A stretch of DNA of 64,000 bases, from contig CALVUJ010000024.1 in the NCBI GenBank assembly GCA_944363575.1, forward strand, positions 80,107 through 144,106, in the 5' to 3' direction. Shown here one piece after another: positions 7,333 to 15,820 of this stretch. The notes under the pieces are model-generated. The model was given only the letters and a program-made list of their open reading frames with translations, did no database searches and was not told where the DNA came from. The position numbers and the translations under genes were made by a program. The stretch is from an uncultured Bacilli bacterium. Its GTDB lineage: Bacteria > Bacillota_I > Bacilli_A > RFN20 > DUOF01. Position 1 is the stretch's first letter; the number at the start of each line of letters is the position of its first letter.

Positions 7333-9687
7333 ATGGAACTTGATAAAAATAAGATTTCATTGCCACTAATTGTTACTAGAGGTTTTATTATGTTTCCACA
7401 TAATAGTGCATCTTTAGATATCATTAAAGAAGAAAGTGAAAGAGCAGTTAATAAATCACAAAATGAGTATGATGGGTATTTAATACTAACATCACAAATT
7501 AATACTAGAATTGGTGATGTTAATACTGATAACATTTATAAAGTTGGTTGTTTATGCCAAATTACCTCTAGTAAAACAAATCCTGATGGTTCTATTAAAG
7601 TTGGTTTAAGAGCCATTACTAGAGTTAAAATGGATGATATTACTATTGTAGATGGTCTAATGGGGCATGGAAGAATTGCCGATGAAATTTCAGGTGATTA
7701 TGAAACAGAAGCAGCTCTAGTAAGAATTATTGCTAAAACTTTAAATACGAATAATCTCTCTTTTGGTTCAATGCCTGCACCTGTTGCTAGTAATTTAGCA
7801 CGTGGTGTATCTGCGTCAGTACTTGCTAATACTTTAGCATTTTATCTTGATGTTGATCGTAGTAAAAAACAAGCTATTCTAGAAGCAGATAACATCAATG
7901 ATAAATTAAACATGATTATTGAAAGATTAAATCAAGAAAAATTGATTAATGAAATAGAACAAGAGATTAATAATAAAGTTAAAGAAAAACTTGAAGAAAG
8001 TCAGAGAGATTATATTTTAAGAGAAAAATTAAAGATTATTAAAGAAGAATTAGGTGATGTTGCTAATAAAGATAAAGATATTGATGAGATTAGGGAAAAA
8101 GTAGAAAATAACCCTTATCCTGCGAATGTTAAAACAAAGATTTTTGATGAAATTAAGAAGTATGAAATGACACCTTCTAGTTCACCAGAAGCTGCTATTA
8201 TTAGAACATATATTGAGTTATTAGTTAATTTACCTTGGTATCAAACTAGTGAAGAAAATATTGATATTAATTTAGTAGAAAAAGTTTTAAATGAAGATCA
8301 TTATGGTTTAAAAAAGCCTAAAGAAAGAATACTTGAATATTTAGCAGTTCGTAAATATACAGAATCAGTTCGTTCTCCTATCCTATGCTTTATAGGTCCT
8401 CCTGGAGTTGGTAAAACATCGCTTGCTTTATCTATTGCTAGAGCAATCAATCGTAAGTTTATTAAAATTTCTTTAGGAGGAGTGCATGATGAATCTGAGA
8501 TAAGAGGACATCGTCGTACTTATATTGGAGCAATGCCAGGTAAAATTATTAATGGTATGCGTAAAGTTGGTGTTATCAATCCTGTGTTTGTTTTAGATGA
8601 AATTGATAAGTTAAGTAATGATTATCGTGGAGATCCATCTAGTGCATTACTTGAAGTATTAGATCCTGAACAAAACTATATGTTTAATGATCATTACTTG
8701 GAAGAGCCATATGACTTGTCTAAAGTATTGTTCATTGCCACTGCTAACTATATAGGAAATATACCACCAGCATTAAGAGATCGTTTAGAAATAATTAATT
8801 TATCTTCATATACAGAAATTGAAAAGTTATTTATTGCTAAAAATCATTTAATACCAAAACAAATTAAAGCTCATGAATTAGAAAAAGAAAAAATTGCTTT
8901 TAGTGATGATGCTATTTTGCATGTCATTAGATATTACACTAAAGAAAGTGGCGTACGTCAATTGGAAAGATTTATGGCTGAAATTTGTCGTAAAATAATT
9001 ACTAATTCAGTAAAAAATAATGAAAAGAGTATTCAAGTTTTAGTAGACGTTAATAAAGTTAAAGAATATTTAGGTAAAGAAAAATTTGATTACACTAAAA
9101 AAGAAAAAACAGATCAAGTAGGTTTAGTAAATGGTCTAGCATATACTGACTTTGGTGGAGATTTAATACCAGTTGAAGTTAATTATTTTACTGGTAAAGG
9201 AAGATTAGTCATTACTGGTAATTTAGGAGATGTTATGAAAGAGTCTGCTAATATTGGACTTGACTATATTAAGGCTAATTCTGGTAAATTAGGAATAGAT
9301 GAAAATATTTTTGATAAAATAGACATTCACATTCACGTTCCTGAAGGAGCAGTACCTAAAGATGGTCCTAGTGCTGGAGTAACAATGGCTACTGCTATTA
9401 TAAGTGCTTTAACAAATGAACCAGTTAGAAATGATGTAGCAATGACGGGAGAAATAACTTTAAGAGGTAATGTTTTACCAATTGGAGGTTTAAAAGAAAA
9501 ATCTATTTCAGCTCATCGAGCAGGAATTAAAACGATTATTATTCCTCATGAAAATGAAAAAGATTTAGATGAAATACCAGATATTGTAAAAGATAACGTT
9601 AAAATTGTTTTTGCAGATAAATTAGAAGATGTTTTGCAAGTTGCTCTTGTAAATAGTGGTACTAACAATGTTTCTGTCCAAAATTAA
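7333..9687 (+). CDS. lon: ATP-dependent Lon protease (LonA)
   Basis: 784 residues. N-terminal substrate-binding LON domain (1-200), coiled-coil/helical region (200-310), AAA+ module with Walker A GPPGVGKTS (about 355) and Walker B FVLDEIDK, and C-terminal Ser-Lys protease with catalytic Ser in KDGPSAGV (about 680) and Lys in GGLKEKS (about 723). All catalytic residues present. Degrades misfolded and regulatory proteins in the cytoplasm. Strong AGGAGGGG SD; co-transcribed with tig and overlapping ysxC by 20 bases. The start follows the normal LonA register (LPLIVTRGFIMFPH). Confidence 0.97.
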   Translation: MELDKNKISLPLIVTRGFIMFPHNSASLDIIKEESERAVNKSQNEYDGYLILTSQINTRIGDVNTDNIYKVGCLCQITSSKTNPDGSIKVGLRAITRVKMDDITIVDGLMGHGRIADEISGDYETEAALVRIIAKTLNTNNLSFGSMPAPVASNLARGVSASVLANTLAFYLDVDRSKKQAILEADNINDKLNMIIERLNQEKLINEIEQEINNKVKEKLEESQRDYILREKLKIIKEELGDVANKDKDIDEIREKVENNPYPANVKTKIFDEIKKYEMTPSSSPEAAIIRTYIELLVNLPWYQTSEENIDINLVEKVLNEDHYGLKKPKERILEYLAVRKYTESVRSPILCFIGPPGVGKTSLALSIARAINRKFIKISLGGVHDESEIRGHRRTYIGAMPGKIINGMRKVGVINPVFVLDEIDKLSNDYRGDPSSALLEVLDPEQNYMFNDHYLEEPYDLSKVLFIATANYIGNIPPALRDRLEIINLSSYTEIEKLFIAKNHLIPKQIKAHELEKEKIAFSDDAILHVIRYYTKESGVRQLERFMAEICRKIITNSVKNNEKSIQVLVDVNKVKEYLGKEKFDYTKKEKTDQVGLVNGLAYTDFGGDLIPVEVNYFTGKGRLVITGNLGDVMKESANIGLDYIKANSGKLGIDENIFDKIDIHIHVPEGAVPKDGPSAGVTMATAIISALTNEPVRNDVAMTGEITLRGNVLPIGGLKEKSISAHRAGIKTIIIPHENEKDLDEIPDIVKDNVKIVFADKLEDVLQVALVNSGTNNVSVQN

Positions 9688-10246
9688 GTTTATTATAAGT
9701 GCTCCTAATAAAGCATCTTGGCCAAAAGATTCCTTAAATGAAATATGTTTATTAGGGAAAAGTAATGTAGGAAAATCTAGTTTTTTAAATGCCATTAGCA
9801 ATAACAATAAAATAGCTAGAGTTTCATCAACTCCAGGATGTACAAAGTTATTAAATTTCTTTGAAGTTGATAGTAGCTATCGTATCGTAGATGCTCCAGG
9901 GTATGGGTATGCTAAAACTTCTATTCTAGATGATAAAAAATTTGCTAAGATGATGGAAGAATATATTTTTGAAAGAGAAAACGTTAAGTTATTCATTTTA
10001 CTTGTAGATTCTAGAAGAGAACTTAGTCATGATGATATAGATTGCTTAGAGATGCTAAAAAAAACTAATAAAGAAGTTTTAGTTATAGGCACTAAAGCTG
10101 ATAAACTTAATCAAAGTATGAAAAGTAAATTTATAAAAAATATTAGTAATGTCATTAGTAGCAAAGTTTATTTAACAAGTATTTTAAAAAAAGATTCTTT
10201 TAATGAAATAATAATGTACATTGATAAAGTAGGAAGACAAGAATAA
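9668..10246 (+). CDS. ysxC: Ribosome biogenesis GTPase YsxC/EngB
   Basis: 192 residues. GTPase motifs: G1 GKSNVGKSS, G2/3 region with DAPGYGYA, and G4 TKADKL. Essential EngB family GTPase for 50S subunit assembly. The gene begins inside the end of lon (overlap 20 bases); ATG 9668 is preferred to GTG 9656 as it aligns with the family start (FLSKIKFIISAPNK). lon-ysxC adjacency is a conserved Firmicutes arrangement. Ends in a strong terminator overlapping the stop codon. Confidence 0.93.
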   Translation: MFLSKIKFIISAPNKASWPKDSLNEICLLGKSNVGKSSFLNAISNNNKIARVSSTPGCTKLLNFFEVDSSYRIVDAPGYGYAKTSILDDKKFAKMMEEYIFERENVKLFILLVDSRRELSHDDIDCLEMLKKTNKEVLVIGTKADKLNQSMKSKFIKNISNVISSKVYLTSILKKDSFNEIIMYIDKVGRQE

Positions 10247-10262
10247 TTGTCTTCTTTTTTTT
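10233..10262 (+). terminator. Terminator after ysxC
   Basis: Perfect 8-base stem GAAGACAA/TTGTCTTC, 6-base loop, then eight T. It includes the ysxC stop codon and ends the tig-lon-ysxC unit. Confidence 0.9.
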
Positions 10263-10309
10263 GTATAATATTTTATTTTCCTTCATACATTTAATTAGGA
10301 GGAATAAGT

Positions 10310-11026
10310 ATGCAACATCTTAATTTAACTAAAACTTTAGAAATGGAAAATGATATTATCGATTTAATTTTAATAGGAATAGATGATAAATTAGAAACAA
10401 TTGAGGATAAAGATGGAATAAGAATTTCTGGTAATATTAATATAAATGGAACGGTGAAAACCGTTGATGGTAATAAAGATTTTTTTGATAGTATAGATAT
10501 AGATTTATTTTTAACACATGAAGAAATAATAGATAAAAGTAATTTAAATGTTTCCGTAGATGATTTTACATATAAAATAGAAAACAATAAACTTTTATTA
10601 AATATTTCTTTAAAAATAGAAGGATTAAAAGATATAGAAACAACCTTTCCTACCGAAGAAGATAATGAATTTTTTTCTAAAGAAGAAATAGAAAAAGAAG
10701 TATATATAGATGAAGATATAAAAGTAGAAGATGAGCGTGATAATTTAAAAGAAGAAGATAAAAGATCAAATATAGAAGAGATTGAAAGTAAAGAAATAAC
10801 TAATAAACAAGAAGATTTAAAAGAAACTAAAAAAAGTTTACTAAAGAGTGTTTTTTCACATAAAAGAATTAAAGAAGAAGTATCATGGAAACTACATTGT
10901 GTAAAAGAGGAAACGACCTATGAACAAATAGCGGCAAAATATAATATAAGTCTAAAAGAATTAATAGAAATTAATAAAAATGAAAAATTAGAGGAAGGTA
11001 AATTAATCTTTTTACCTTTAAAATAG
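10310..11026 (+). CDS. SpoVID-like LysM protein (spore coat morphogenesis)
   Basis: 238 residues. N-terminal ~115 residues form a beta-rich domain (RISGNININGTVKTVDG) like the SpoVID N-domain, followed by a long Glu/Lys-rich acidic linker (about 120-180) and a C-terminal LysM (WKLHCVKEETTYEQIAAKYN...IFLPLK, about 193-238). SpoVID in Bacillus has the same order (N-domain, acidic linker, C-terminal LysM) though it is over twice as long, and also lies between ysxC and ysxE, as this gene does. SpoVID drives coat encasement of the forespore. Identification rests on architecture plus synteny. Strong AGGAGG SD; next gene starts two bases after the stop. Confidence 0.7.
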   Translation: MQHLNLTKTLEMENDIIDLILIGIDDKLETIEDKDGIRISGNININGTVKTVDGNKDFFDSIDIDLFLTHEEIIDKSNLNVSVDDFTYKIENNKLLLNISLKIEGLKDIETTFPTEEDNEFFSKEEIEKEVYIDEDIKVEDERDNLKEEDKRSNIEEIESKEITNKQEDLKETKKSLLKSVFSHKRIKEEVSWKLHCVKEETTYEQIAAKYNISLKELIEINKNEKLEEGKLIFLPLK

Positions 11027-11027
11027 G

Positions 11028-11963
11028 ATGAAAGATATTATTTTAGAGTTATATGACATTAATGCATTAACATTTATTAAAGTGTCTAATAATGTCTATA
11101 AAATAAAAACTAATGATCGAGATTATGCTTTAAAATATATCGAGCAAACAGGCTTAGAATCAATCATTGAAAAACTTAAATTAATTAAAATAAATGATTT
11201 TGTTTTTCCTCTTAAAAATAATTACAATCAATATGTTTCTTTTTATGAAGGAATAGGGTTTATTATTTTACCTTGGATAGAAGAAGAAAATGTTTTATTA
11301 AAAGATTTAAAACTAAAGTTTTTTTTAGAGTTTTTAGCTAAGTTACACAATAGCAGTTTTTACACAATTAAAGTTAATGAAAGTTTTTTTAATGAAACTT
11401 ATGATTATATTGCAAATAAAATTGATAAAGTTAGTGAAGATTTAGAAAAGTATATTTCCAAAATAGAAAGATTAGATTATAAATCACCATCACAGTGGCT
11501 TTTTTTACTAAATTATCCTTTATATATGCAAGCTATAGATAAGGCAAATAAATCCTTAGAAAATTTTAAAGAAAAGAGTGAAACTAAAAATACTGTAAGA
11601 ATGGCTTTTACTTATAATGATTTTGATTATAAACATATCATATTAAAAGAAGAAAAAATATTAGGAGTAGAAAAGATTGAGTTAGCTCCTCCTATATATG
11701 ATGTTTTTTATACATTTACTTCATTAAATGAAATAAATGTTGATACTAAAATATATTATGAAAAATATTTTAAGAAATTTATATTAGATGATTATGAAAA
11801 AGAATGGCTTTTATCGTTATTATATATACCTAAAATAGATGAATTTACTTTAGATGAAGCAAACAATATCGTAAATGTAACCTCTTCATTAAACTATTTA
11901 AAAAACAGTGAAGAAATAGCTAATATAATTAATAAAAAAGGCATTTTAGAAGAAAATGATTAA
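11028..11963 (+). CDS. YsxE/CotS-family kinase-like protein
   Basis: 311 residues resembling the aminoglycoside phosphotransferase/CotS kinase fold: N-lobe VYKIKTNDRDYALKYIEQTG with the ATP-binding Lys, hinge around ILPWIEEEN, and C-lobe FTYNDFDYKHIIL followed by ELAPPIYDVFYTF, corresponding to the catalytic loop and the D-x-D region. The usual H-x-D-x-x-x-x-N catalytic loop is poorly kept (Y-N-D-F-D-Y-K-H), so activity is doubtful. In Bacillus ysxE follows spoVID and its product joins the spore coat; the same order here supports the call. Starts two bases after the SpoVID-like stop, so translation is probably coupled. Confidence 0.7.
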   Translation: MKDIILELYDINALTFIKVSNNVYKIKTNDRDYALKYIEQTGLESIIEKLKLIKINDFVFPLKNNYNQYVSFYEGIGFIILPWIEEENVLLKDLKLKFFLEFLAKLHNSSFYTIKVNESFFNETYDYIANKIDKVSEDLEKYISKIERLDYKSPSQWLFLLNYPLYMQAIDKANKSLENFKEKSETKNTVRMAFTYNDFDYKHIILKEEKILGVEKIELAPPIYDVFYTFTSLNEINVDTKIYYEKYFKKFILDDYEKEWLLSLLYIPKIDEFTLDEANNIVNVTSSLNYLKNSEEIANIINKKGILEEND

Positions 11964-11990
11964 AAACACTTTTAGTAAGTGTTTTTTTAT
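11963..11990 (+). terminator. Terminator after ysxE-like gene
   Basis: AACACTT/AAGTGTT stem with 5-base loop and a seven-T tail; ends the spoVID-ysxE unit just before tRNA-Ser. Confidence 0.85.
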
Positions 11991-12015
11991 TTTCTTTATG
12001 TTAAGATATGAATAC

Positions 12016-12103
12016 GGACAGATACTCAAGTGGTTAAGAGGCTTGCTTGGAAAGCAAGTAGACCCTAAAAGGTGCATGGGTTCGATCCCCATTCTGTCCG
12101 CCA
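12016..12103 (+). tRNA. tRNA-Ser (anticodon GGA)
   Basis: Class II tRNA: acceptor GGACAGA/TCTGTCC, discriminator G and encoded CCA, anticodon stem CTTGC/GCAAG with loop TTGGAAA (anticodon GGA), and a long variable arm (AGACCCTAAAAGGTGC). Reads UCC/UCU. Confidence 0.95.
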
Positions 12104-12147
12104 TCTTGTGAATATAACTTAAGACATATATGAAAATAAAAGCTTTC

Positions 12148-12175
12148 TTGAATAATTGATATTTATGATTAAAAT
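12148..12175 (+). promoter_or_regulatory. Weak candidate promoter
   Basis: TTGAAT (12148-12153), 16-base spacer, TAAAAT (12170-12175), upstream of the 12201 gene. Modest match in very AT-rich DNA. Confidence 0.3.
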
Positions 12176-12200
12176 ATATAAAATAAAACTAGGTGATTTT

Positions 12201-12536
12201 ATGCATATTATTATTAAAGAAGAAAACGGTTTTATGCCCACGACTACAATTAAGATAACAGAAAATAAAATTGAAGTAGAAGAAAATAATAAGCTTCGTA
12301 TTTTAAAATATCAAGAAAATGAGATAAAAAAAATAATGGAAGCATTTTTAATAATATTTAAAAATTGGAAAGATAAATATGTTAAAGAAAGTATTATTGA
12401 TGATGAGATTTATAGTATTTCTATCGTTTCTAGTAAAATAAAAACAATTTATATTAAAAATGATTATCCTCAAAACTGGGAAAAATTTATTGTACTTAGA
12501 AATCATTTAGTGAGAGAAGATTTAGATTTTGAATAG
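12201..12536 (+). CDS. Small hypothetical protein
   Basis: About 111 residues, no signal or membrane segment. ATG 12201 follows AGGTGA at the right distance; the upstream in-frame ATGs have no SD. Sequence is predicted mixed beta (first 45 residues, TTTIKITENKIEVEEN) then helix (KKIMEAFLIIFKNWKDKY). It contains a WKD..Y and NWEKF aromatic pattern but no family is recognised. It is followed 11 bases later by the S51-like peptidase gene and may share its transcript. Confidence 0.65.
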   Translation: MHIIIKEENGFMPTTTIKITENKIEVEENNKLRILKYQENEIKKIMEAFLIIFKNWKDKYVKESIIDDEIYSISIVSSKIKTIYIKNDYPQNWEKFIVLRNHLVREDLDFE

Positions 12537-12547
12537 GAGAGTATAAA

Positions 12548-13243
12548 ATGAAAGCAATTTTTTTAACAAGTGGGCCAACTTTTTATAAAAATCATAAAAT
12601 TATTAATAAGCCTCTAGTAGAACAATTAAAAAAAGAAATTATTAAATATGATTATTTGTTGTTAATAGCAAGTACACCTGATAGTTATGATTTGAATGAA
12701 AAATATGGTCAAAATTTGAAAAAAGAATTAGAATCAGCAAAGATTAAATTCGCTTATACTGATATTTTAGATAGTCGCAATTGGCTTTTTTCTAAAAGTT
12801 TAATCAAAAATGCTGATTTGATTATTGTCATGGGAGGAGATCCTCTTGAACAAATAGAGTTTTTAAACAACATTGATTTTAAAGAAAAACTAAAAAAATT
12901 TAATGGGTGTTTGATGGGAATAAGTGCAGGCAGTCTTAATTTAGCAAATTATGTATATTGTAGCCAAGATAAAGATATTGAGCAGAGTGTATATTATCGA
13001 GGAGTAGGAGTCACTAACTTAAATATAGAGCCACACTTTGATATTAATGATACAACTAGAATAAATAATGTTTTATTAAAAGATAGTAAAGAAAGAAGTT
13101 TTATAGCATTACCTAATGAAAGTTTTATTGTAGTAAAAGATAATAAATATGATTTATATGGAGATGCTTATTATTTTGAAAATAGTAAATATAGAAAAAT
13201 AGTAAACATTAATGATTTAGGTGAAGGTGAAAATAATGATTAA
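12548..13243 (+). CDS. Peptidase S51 / type 1 glutamine amidotransferase-like hydrolase
   Basis: 231 residues. Dipeptidase E-like fold: GGDPLEQ motif (about residue 98), nucleophile elbow MGISAGSLNL with the Ser at about 126, and NIEPHFD near residue 158, positions where S51 enzymes place substrate-binding and catalytic residues. Family members cleave Asp-X dipeptides or cyanophycin-derived peptides; this substrate is unknown. GGAGAG SD. Its end overlaps the HAD phosphatase start by 8 bases, so the two are translationally linked. Confidence 0.8.
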   Translation: MKAIFLTSGPTFYKNHKIINKPLVEQLKKEIIKYDYLLLIASTPDSYDLNEKYGQNLKKELESAKIKFAYTDILDSRNWLFSKSLIKNADLIIVMGGDPLEQIEFLNNIDFKEKLKKFNGCLMGISAGSLNLANYVYCSQDKDIEQSVYYRGVGVTNLNIEPHFDINDTTRINNVLLKDSKERSFIALPNESFIVVKDNKYDLYGDAYYFENSKYRKIVNINDLGEGENND

Positions 13244-13949
13244 AAATATTATATTTGATTTAGATGGAACGTTGATTAATACTTTACAAGAAGATTTAGA
13301 TAAGAATTGCTTAATCAAAATGAGACAAAAATTCTATAGTGATGGATTAGATGGTAATTTATTAATGCCTATAATAATAAATGGAATTGAGATAATAGCG
13401 AAAAATAATGGTGAAAAAACTAACGAAGAAGCATTTTGGGAATATGTTACCCAAAACAGCAATATTTCAATAGAAAAATTAAAAACATCGTTGGAGCAAT
13501 TCTATCAAGAAGATTATAACCAGTTAAATGGTTATGTTAAAAGAGTGGAGATAATGCAAAAGGCTGTACAACTATTGAAAGAGAAAGGATACAATTTAAT
13601 TCTAGCTACGAATCCTTATTTTCCAGCTACAGCTATCGAAAAAAGAATGATATGGGGCAACATAAATCCGCAAGATTTTAGTTATATAAGTAGTTATGAA
13701 AACTCTTCATACACAAAACCAAATACAAAATACTATGAAGAAATTATCACTAAAAACAATTTAAAAACAAGTGAAACGATAATGTTTGGAAACGATTTGA
13801 TTTGTGATTTATCAATTGAAAAAATAAAAATACCATGTTTTATTATTACTAATCATATGTGTAATATTCACGAAATAGAGAAATGCAAATTAAAAGGAGA
13901 TTATGAACAATTTTTTTATTATATTCAAAATCTCCCAAACATTTGCTAA
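13236..13949 (+). CDS. HAD-superfamily phosphatase
   Basis: About 237 residues. HAD motif I FDLDGTLINT (nucleophile Asp and acid/base Asp present), motif II ATNPYF (Thr), motif III Lys in YTKPNTKYYEE, motif IV FGNDLICDL. Cap domain is helical (about 20-110). Likely acts on a small phosphorylated metabolite, unknown which. ATG 13236 follows AGGTGAAAATA; it overlaps the preceding peptidase gene by 8 bases. Its stop codon overlaps the end of the convergent acidic-protein gene by 4 bases. Confidence 0.85.
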   Translation: MIKNIIFDLDGTLINTLQEDLDKNCLIKMRQKFYSDGLDGNLLMPIIINGIEIIAKNNGEKTNEEAFWEYVTQNSNISIEKLKTSLEQFYQEDYNQLNGYVKRVEIMQKAVQLLKEKGYNLILATNPYFPATAIEKRMIWGNINPQDFSYISSYENSSYTKPNTKYYEEIITKNNLKTSETIMFGNDLICDLSIEKIKIPCFIITNHMCNIHEIEKCKLKGDYEQFFYYIQNLPNIC

Positions 13950-14755
13950 TCTTTATTTTTCAAATCACTTAAAATATCTTTAATATTTAATTCCAAAGTA
14001 TCATTGTTATTATATAAAGGAGCATCAGAGGTATTAGCAATCTTATCTACGGCATTTAAATATATATCAATACTAGTTAAAGAATCATCTAATCCATCAA
14101 TATCATCTATATTAGAAGCTTTCTTTATCATATATGGTTTTAGCATCTTATTTATTTGTCTTCTTCCGATGATAGGTTTTCCTTTATTTTTTTCAAGTGC
14201 TTCTTGTCTAATTTCTTCAATAACGGCTTTAACATCTACTACTTTAATAAAAGTACCTTTAGGCTTCTTAGCTTTAAAATTATCAGGATATTTAGCTATT
14301 TCTCCATCAAATTTTATTTCTTCCTCTTCTTCATCTTCCTCTTCGTCCTCATCTTCATATTCTAAATATTCTAATTTTTCATCCTCATCTTCTTCAAAAT
14401 CATCATATTCATTAATTTCTTCAACAACATTAATATCATCTTCTAGATTATCATCCTCATCCATAACAACTTCAGTTAAAACCTCTTCCTCTACATTTTC
14501 TTCAAGTAATTTATATTCAGAAATATAATTATGAAGATTTTCTAATAATAATTGTTGGTTAGCTAGTTCTTCACTTATGGAAATTTTAAAATCTGAAAAA
14601 GGCAACTTATAATACAAATGAGGTTTAGTATCAAATAAAATACTAACATTTTTATACTTGCTATGATCATAAGCAAGCGAATTCTCTAATTTTGCTTTAA
14701 GTTGTGTTGTACTTAATGCTATGTTTTTAATTGTATCAACCTGCTCTTTTTTCAT
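13946..14755 (-). CDS. Acidic low-complexity hypothetical protein
   Basis: 269 residues on the minus strand, preceded by a GAGGTGG SD (14761-14767). Residues about 75-150 are extremely acidic (runs of Glu/Asp such as DEDEEEDEEEEE), flanked by a basic-mixed domain (KGTFIKVVDVKAVIEEIRQE, KGKPIIGRRQINKMLKPYM) that looks folded and conserved-like. No transmembrane segment. No family recognised; the acidic tract could be a nucleic-acid mimic or a charged linker, but that is speculation. The long plus-strand Ser-rich frame across this gene is its shadow. Confidence 0.7.
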   Translation of the reverse strand: MKKEQVDTIKNIALSTTQLKAKLENSLAYDHSKYKNVSILFDTKPHLYYKLPFSDFKISISEELANQQLLLENLHNYISEYKLLEENVEEEVLTEVVMDEDDNLEDDINVVEEINEYDDFEEDEDEKLEYLEYEDEDEEEDEEEEEIKFDGEIAKYPDNFKAKKPKGTFIKVVDVKAVIEEIRQEALEKNKGKPIIGRRQINKMLKPYMIKKASNIDDIDGLDDSLTSIDIYLNAVDKIANTSDAPLYNNNDTLELNIKDILSDLKNKD

Positions 14756-14892
14756 AATACCACCTCAACTATCTATATTATAAAATAAAAGAAAATTAAT
14801 ATCAATTAAAAATAATTCCCCAAAAAATTAATTTAATAAAAAACGTTACATTTTCATTAATAATCTAATTTATTTATAAAGGGGAGAAAATT

Positions 14893-15084
14893 ATGAATTA
14901 TGAAATATTAAATGAAAGTGAATTAAAAAGCATATGTGGAGGTGCTATACCTCAACTTGCTACTATTCTAGCAATAGGAGCAATTGCCTTAATAACCGTA
15001 ACAGTGTTTAAAATTTATCAATCTACTAAAGGTAAATCATCATTTGGAAGTGGGTTTAATTTTGAATGGGAAATTAAGGATTAA
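14893..15084 (+). CDS. Double-glycine leader peptide, bacteriocin-like
   Basis: 63 residues with a strong AAAGGGGAG SD. Residues 1-17 (MNYEILNESELKSICGG) match the classic GG leader consensus (L-S-x-x-E-L-x-x-I-x-G-G) cleaved by C39 peptidase ABC transporters. The predicted mature 46-mer starts with a hydrophobic helix (QLATILAIGAIALITVTVF) and ends in a polar tail with GSGFNFEWEIKD. This is the layout of class II bacteriocins or related signalling/membrane peptides. No C39 transporter or immunity gene lies nearby. Its stop overlaps the radC ATG (TAATG), so it is translated with radC. Function is inferred from the leader only. Confidence 0.7.
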   Translation: MNYEILNESELKSICGGAIPQLATILAIGAIALITVTVFKIYQSTKGKSSFGSGFNFEWEIKD

Positions 15085-15764
15085 TGAATTATAAAATTGA
15101 AAAGATACCATTATATGATAGGCCTAGAGAAAAGGCTATTAACTTAGGGATTGAATATTTATCAAATGAAGAATTATTGGCACTTGTTTTAAGATGCGGA
15201 ACTAAAAAAAGAAGTGTTTTAGAATTAGCACATTTTATCATGGAAAAATATTCTTCATTTAGTAATTTATTAAATTGTAATTATGAAGAGTTAATTTTAA
15301 TTGAAGGAATAAAAAAAGCTAAAGCTATAGAGATATTAGCTATCATGGAAATTGCAAAAAGAGTTCAAAAAAATAAAATAAATAATTTGAAAAAGATTAA
15401 TGATCCAGAGGATATATATAATTATTTTTCTTTATTAATAAAAGATGAAAAGCAAGAAGTTTTTATGGTTGTTTTTTTAGATATTAAAGCTCATATTATT
15501 AAATATGAAAAATTATTTGTTGGAGGAATATCGAGTTCGATAATTGATATTAATGTAATTTTTAAAAAAGCATTACTTTATGGTTCGAGTAAAATTATCT
15601 GTCTTCATAATCATCCAAGTGGCGATCCTAGTCCTAGTAATCAAGATATTTTTATTTCACAAAAAATTATGAAATTAGGCGAACTTTTAAATATAAAATT
15701 AATGGATCATATCATTATAGGTAAAAAAGGATATATATCTTTAAAAAAAGAATCATATATTTAA
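15084..15764 (+). CDS. radC: RadC family protein (JAMM domain)
   Basis: 226 residues, normal length. N-terminal helix-hairpin-helix region (about 20-95) and C-terminal MPN/JAMM metalloprotease-like domain with LHNHPSGDPSPSNQD (about 172-186), the intact zinc-ligand signature H-x-H-x7-S-x2-D. Historically called a DNA repair protein; the true role is uncertain. Start codon overlaps the stop of the GG-leader peptide gene. In Bacillus radC lies upstream of mreBCD-minCD; here minC follows directly and mreBCD is missing. Confidence 0.9.
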   Translation: MNYKIEKIPLYDRPREKAINLGIEYLSNEELLALVLRCGTKKRSVLELAHFIMEKYSSFSNLLNCNYEELILIEGIKKAKAIEILAIMEIAKRVQKNKINNLKKINDPEDIYNYFSLLIKDEKQEVFMVVFLDIKAHIIKYEKLFVGGISSSIIDINVIFKKALLYGSSKIICLHNHPSGDPSPSNQDIFISQKIMKLGELLNIKLMDHIIIGKKGYISLKKESYI

Positions 15765-15777
15765 TTGTTCTACTTTT

Positions 15778-15801
15778 TTCGACAGAGCTTCTTTTTATAA
15801 T
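15778..15801 (+). promoter_or_regulatory. minC promoter region with a Spo0A-box-like heptamer
   Basis: TTCGACA (15778-15784, the reverse complement of the Spo0A consensus TGTCGAA) lies 11 bases upstream of a TATAAT (15796-15801) in front of minC. No good -35 is seen at standard spacing. A few such heptamers are expected by chance in 64 kb, so this is only a candidate. Confidence 0.3.
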
Positions 15802-15820
15802 GCTAAATGAGGTGAAATAA

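Noticed and set aside
14004..14528. Long plus-strand Ser-rich frame
   Set aside because: It is the complement of the acidic tract in the minus-strand gene and has no SD.
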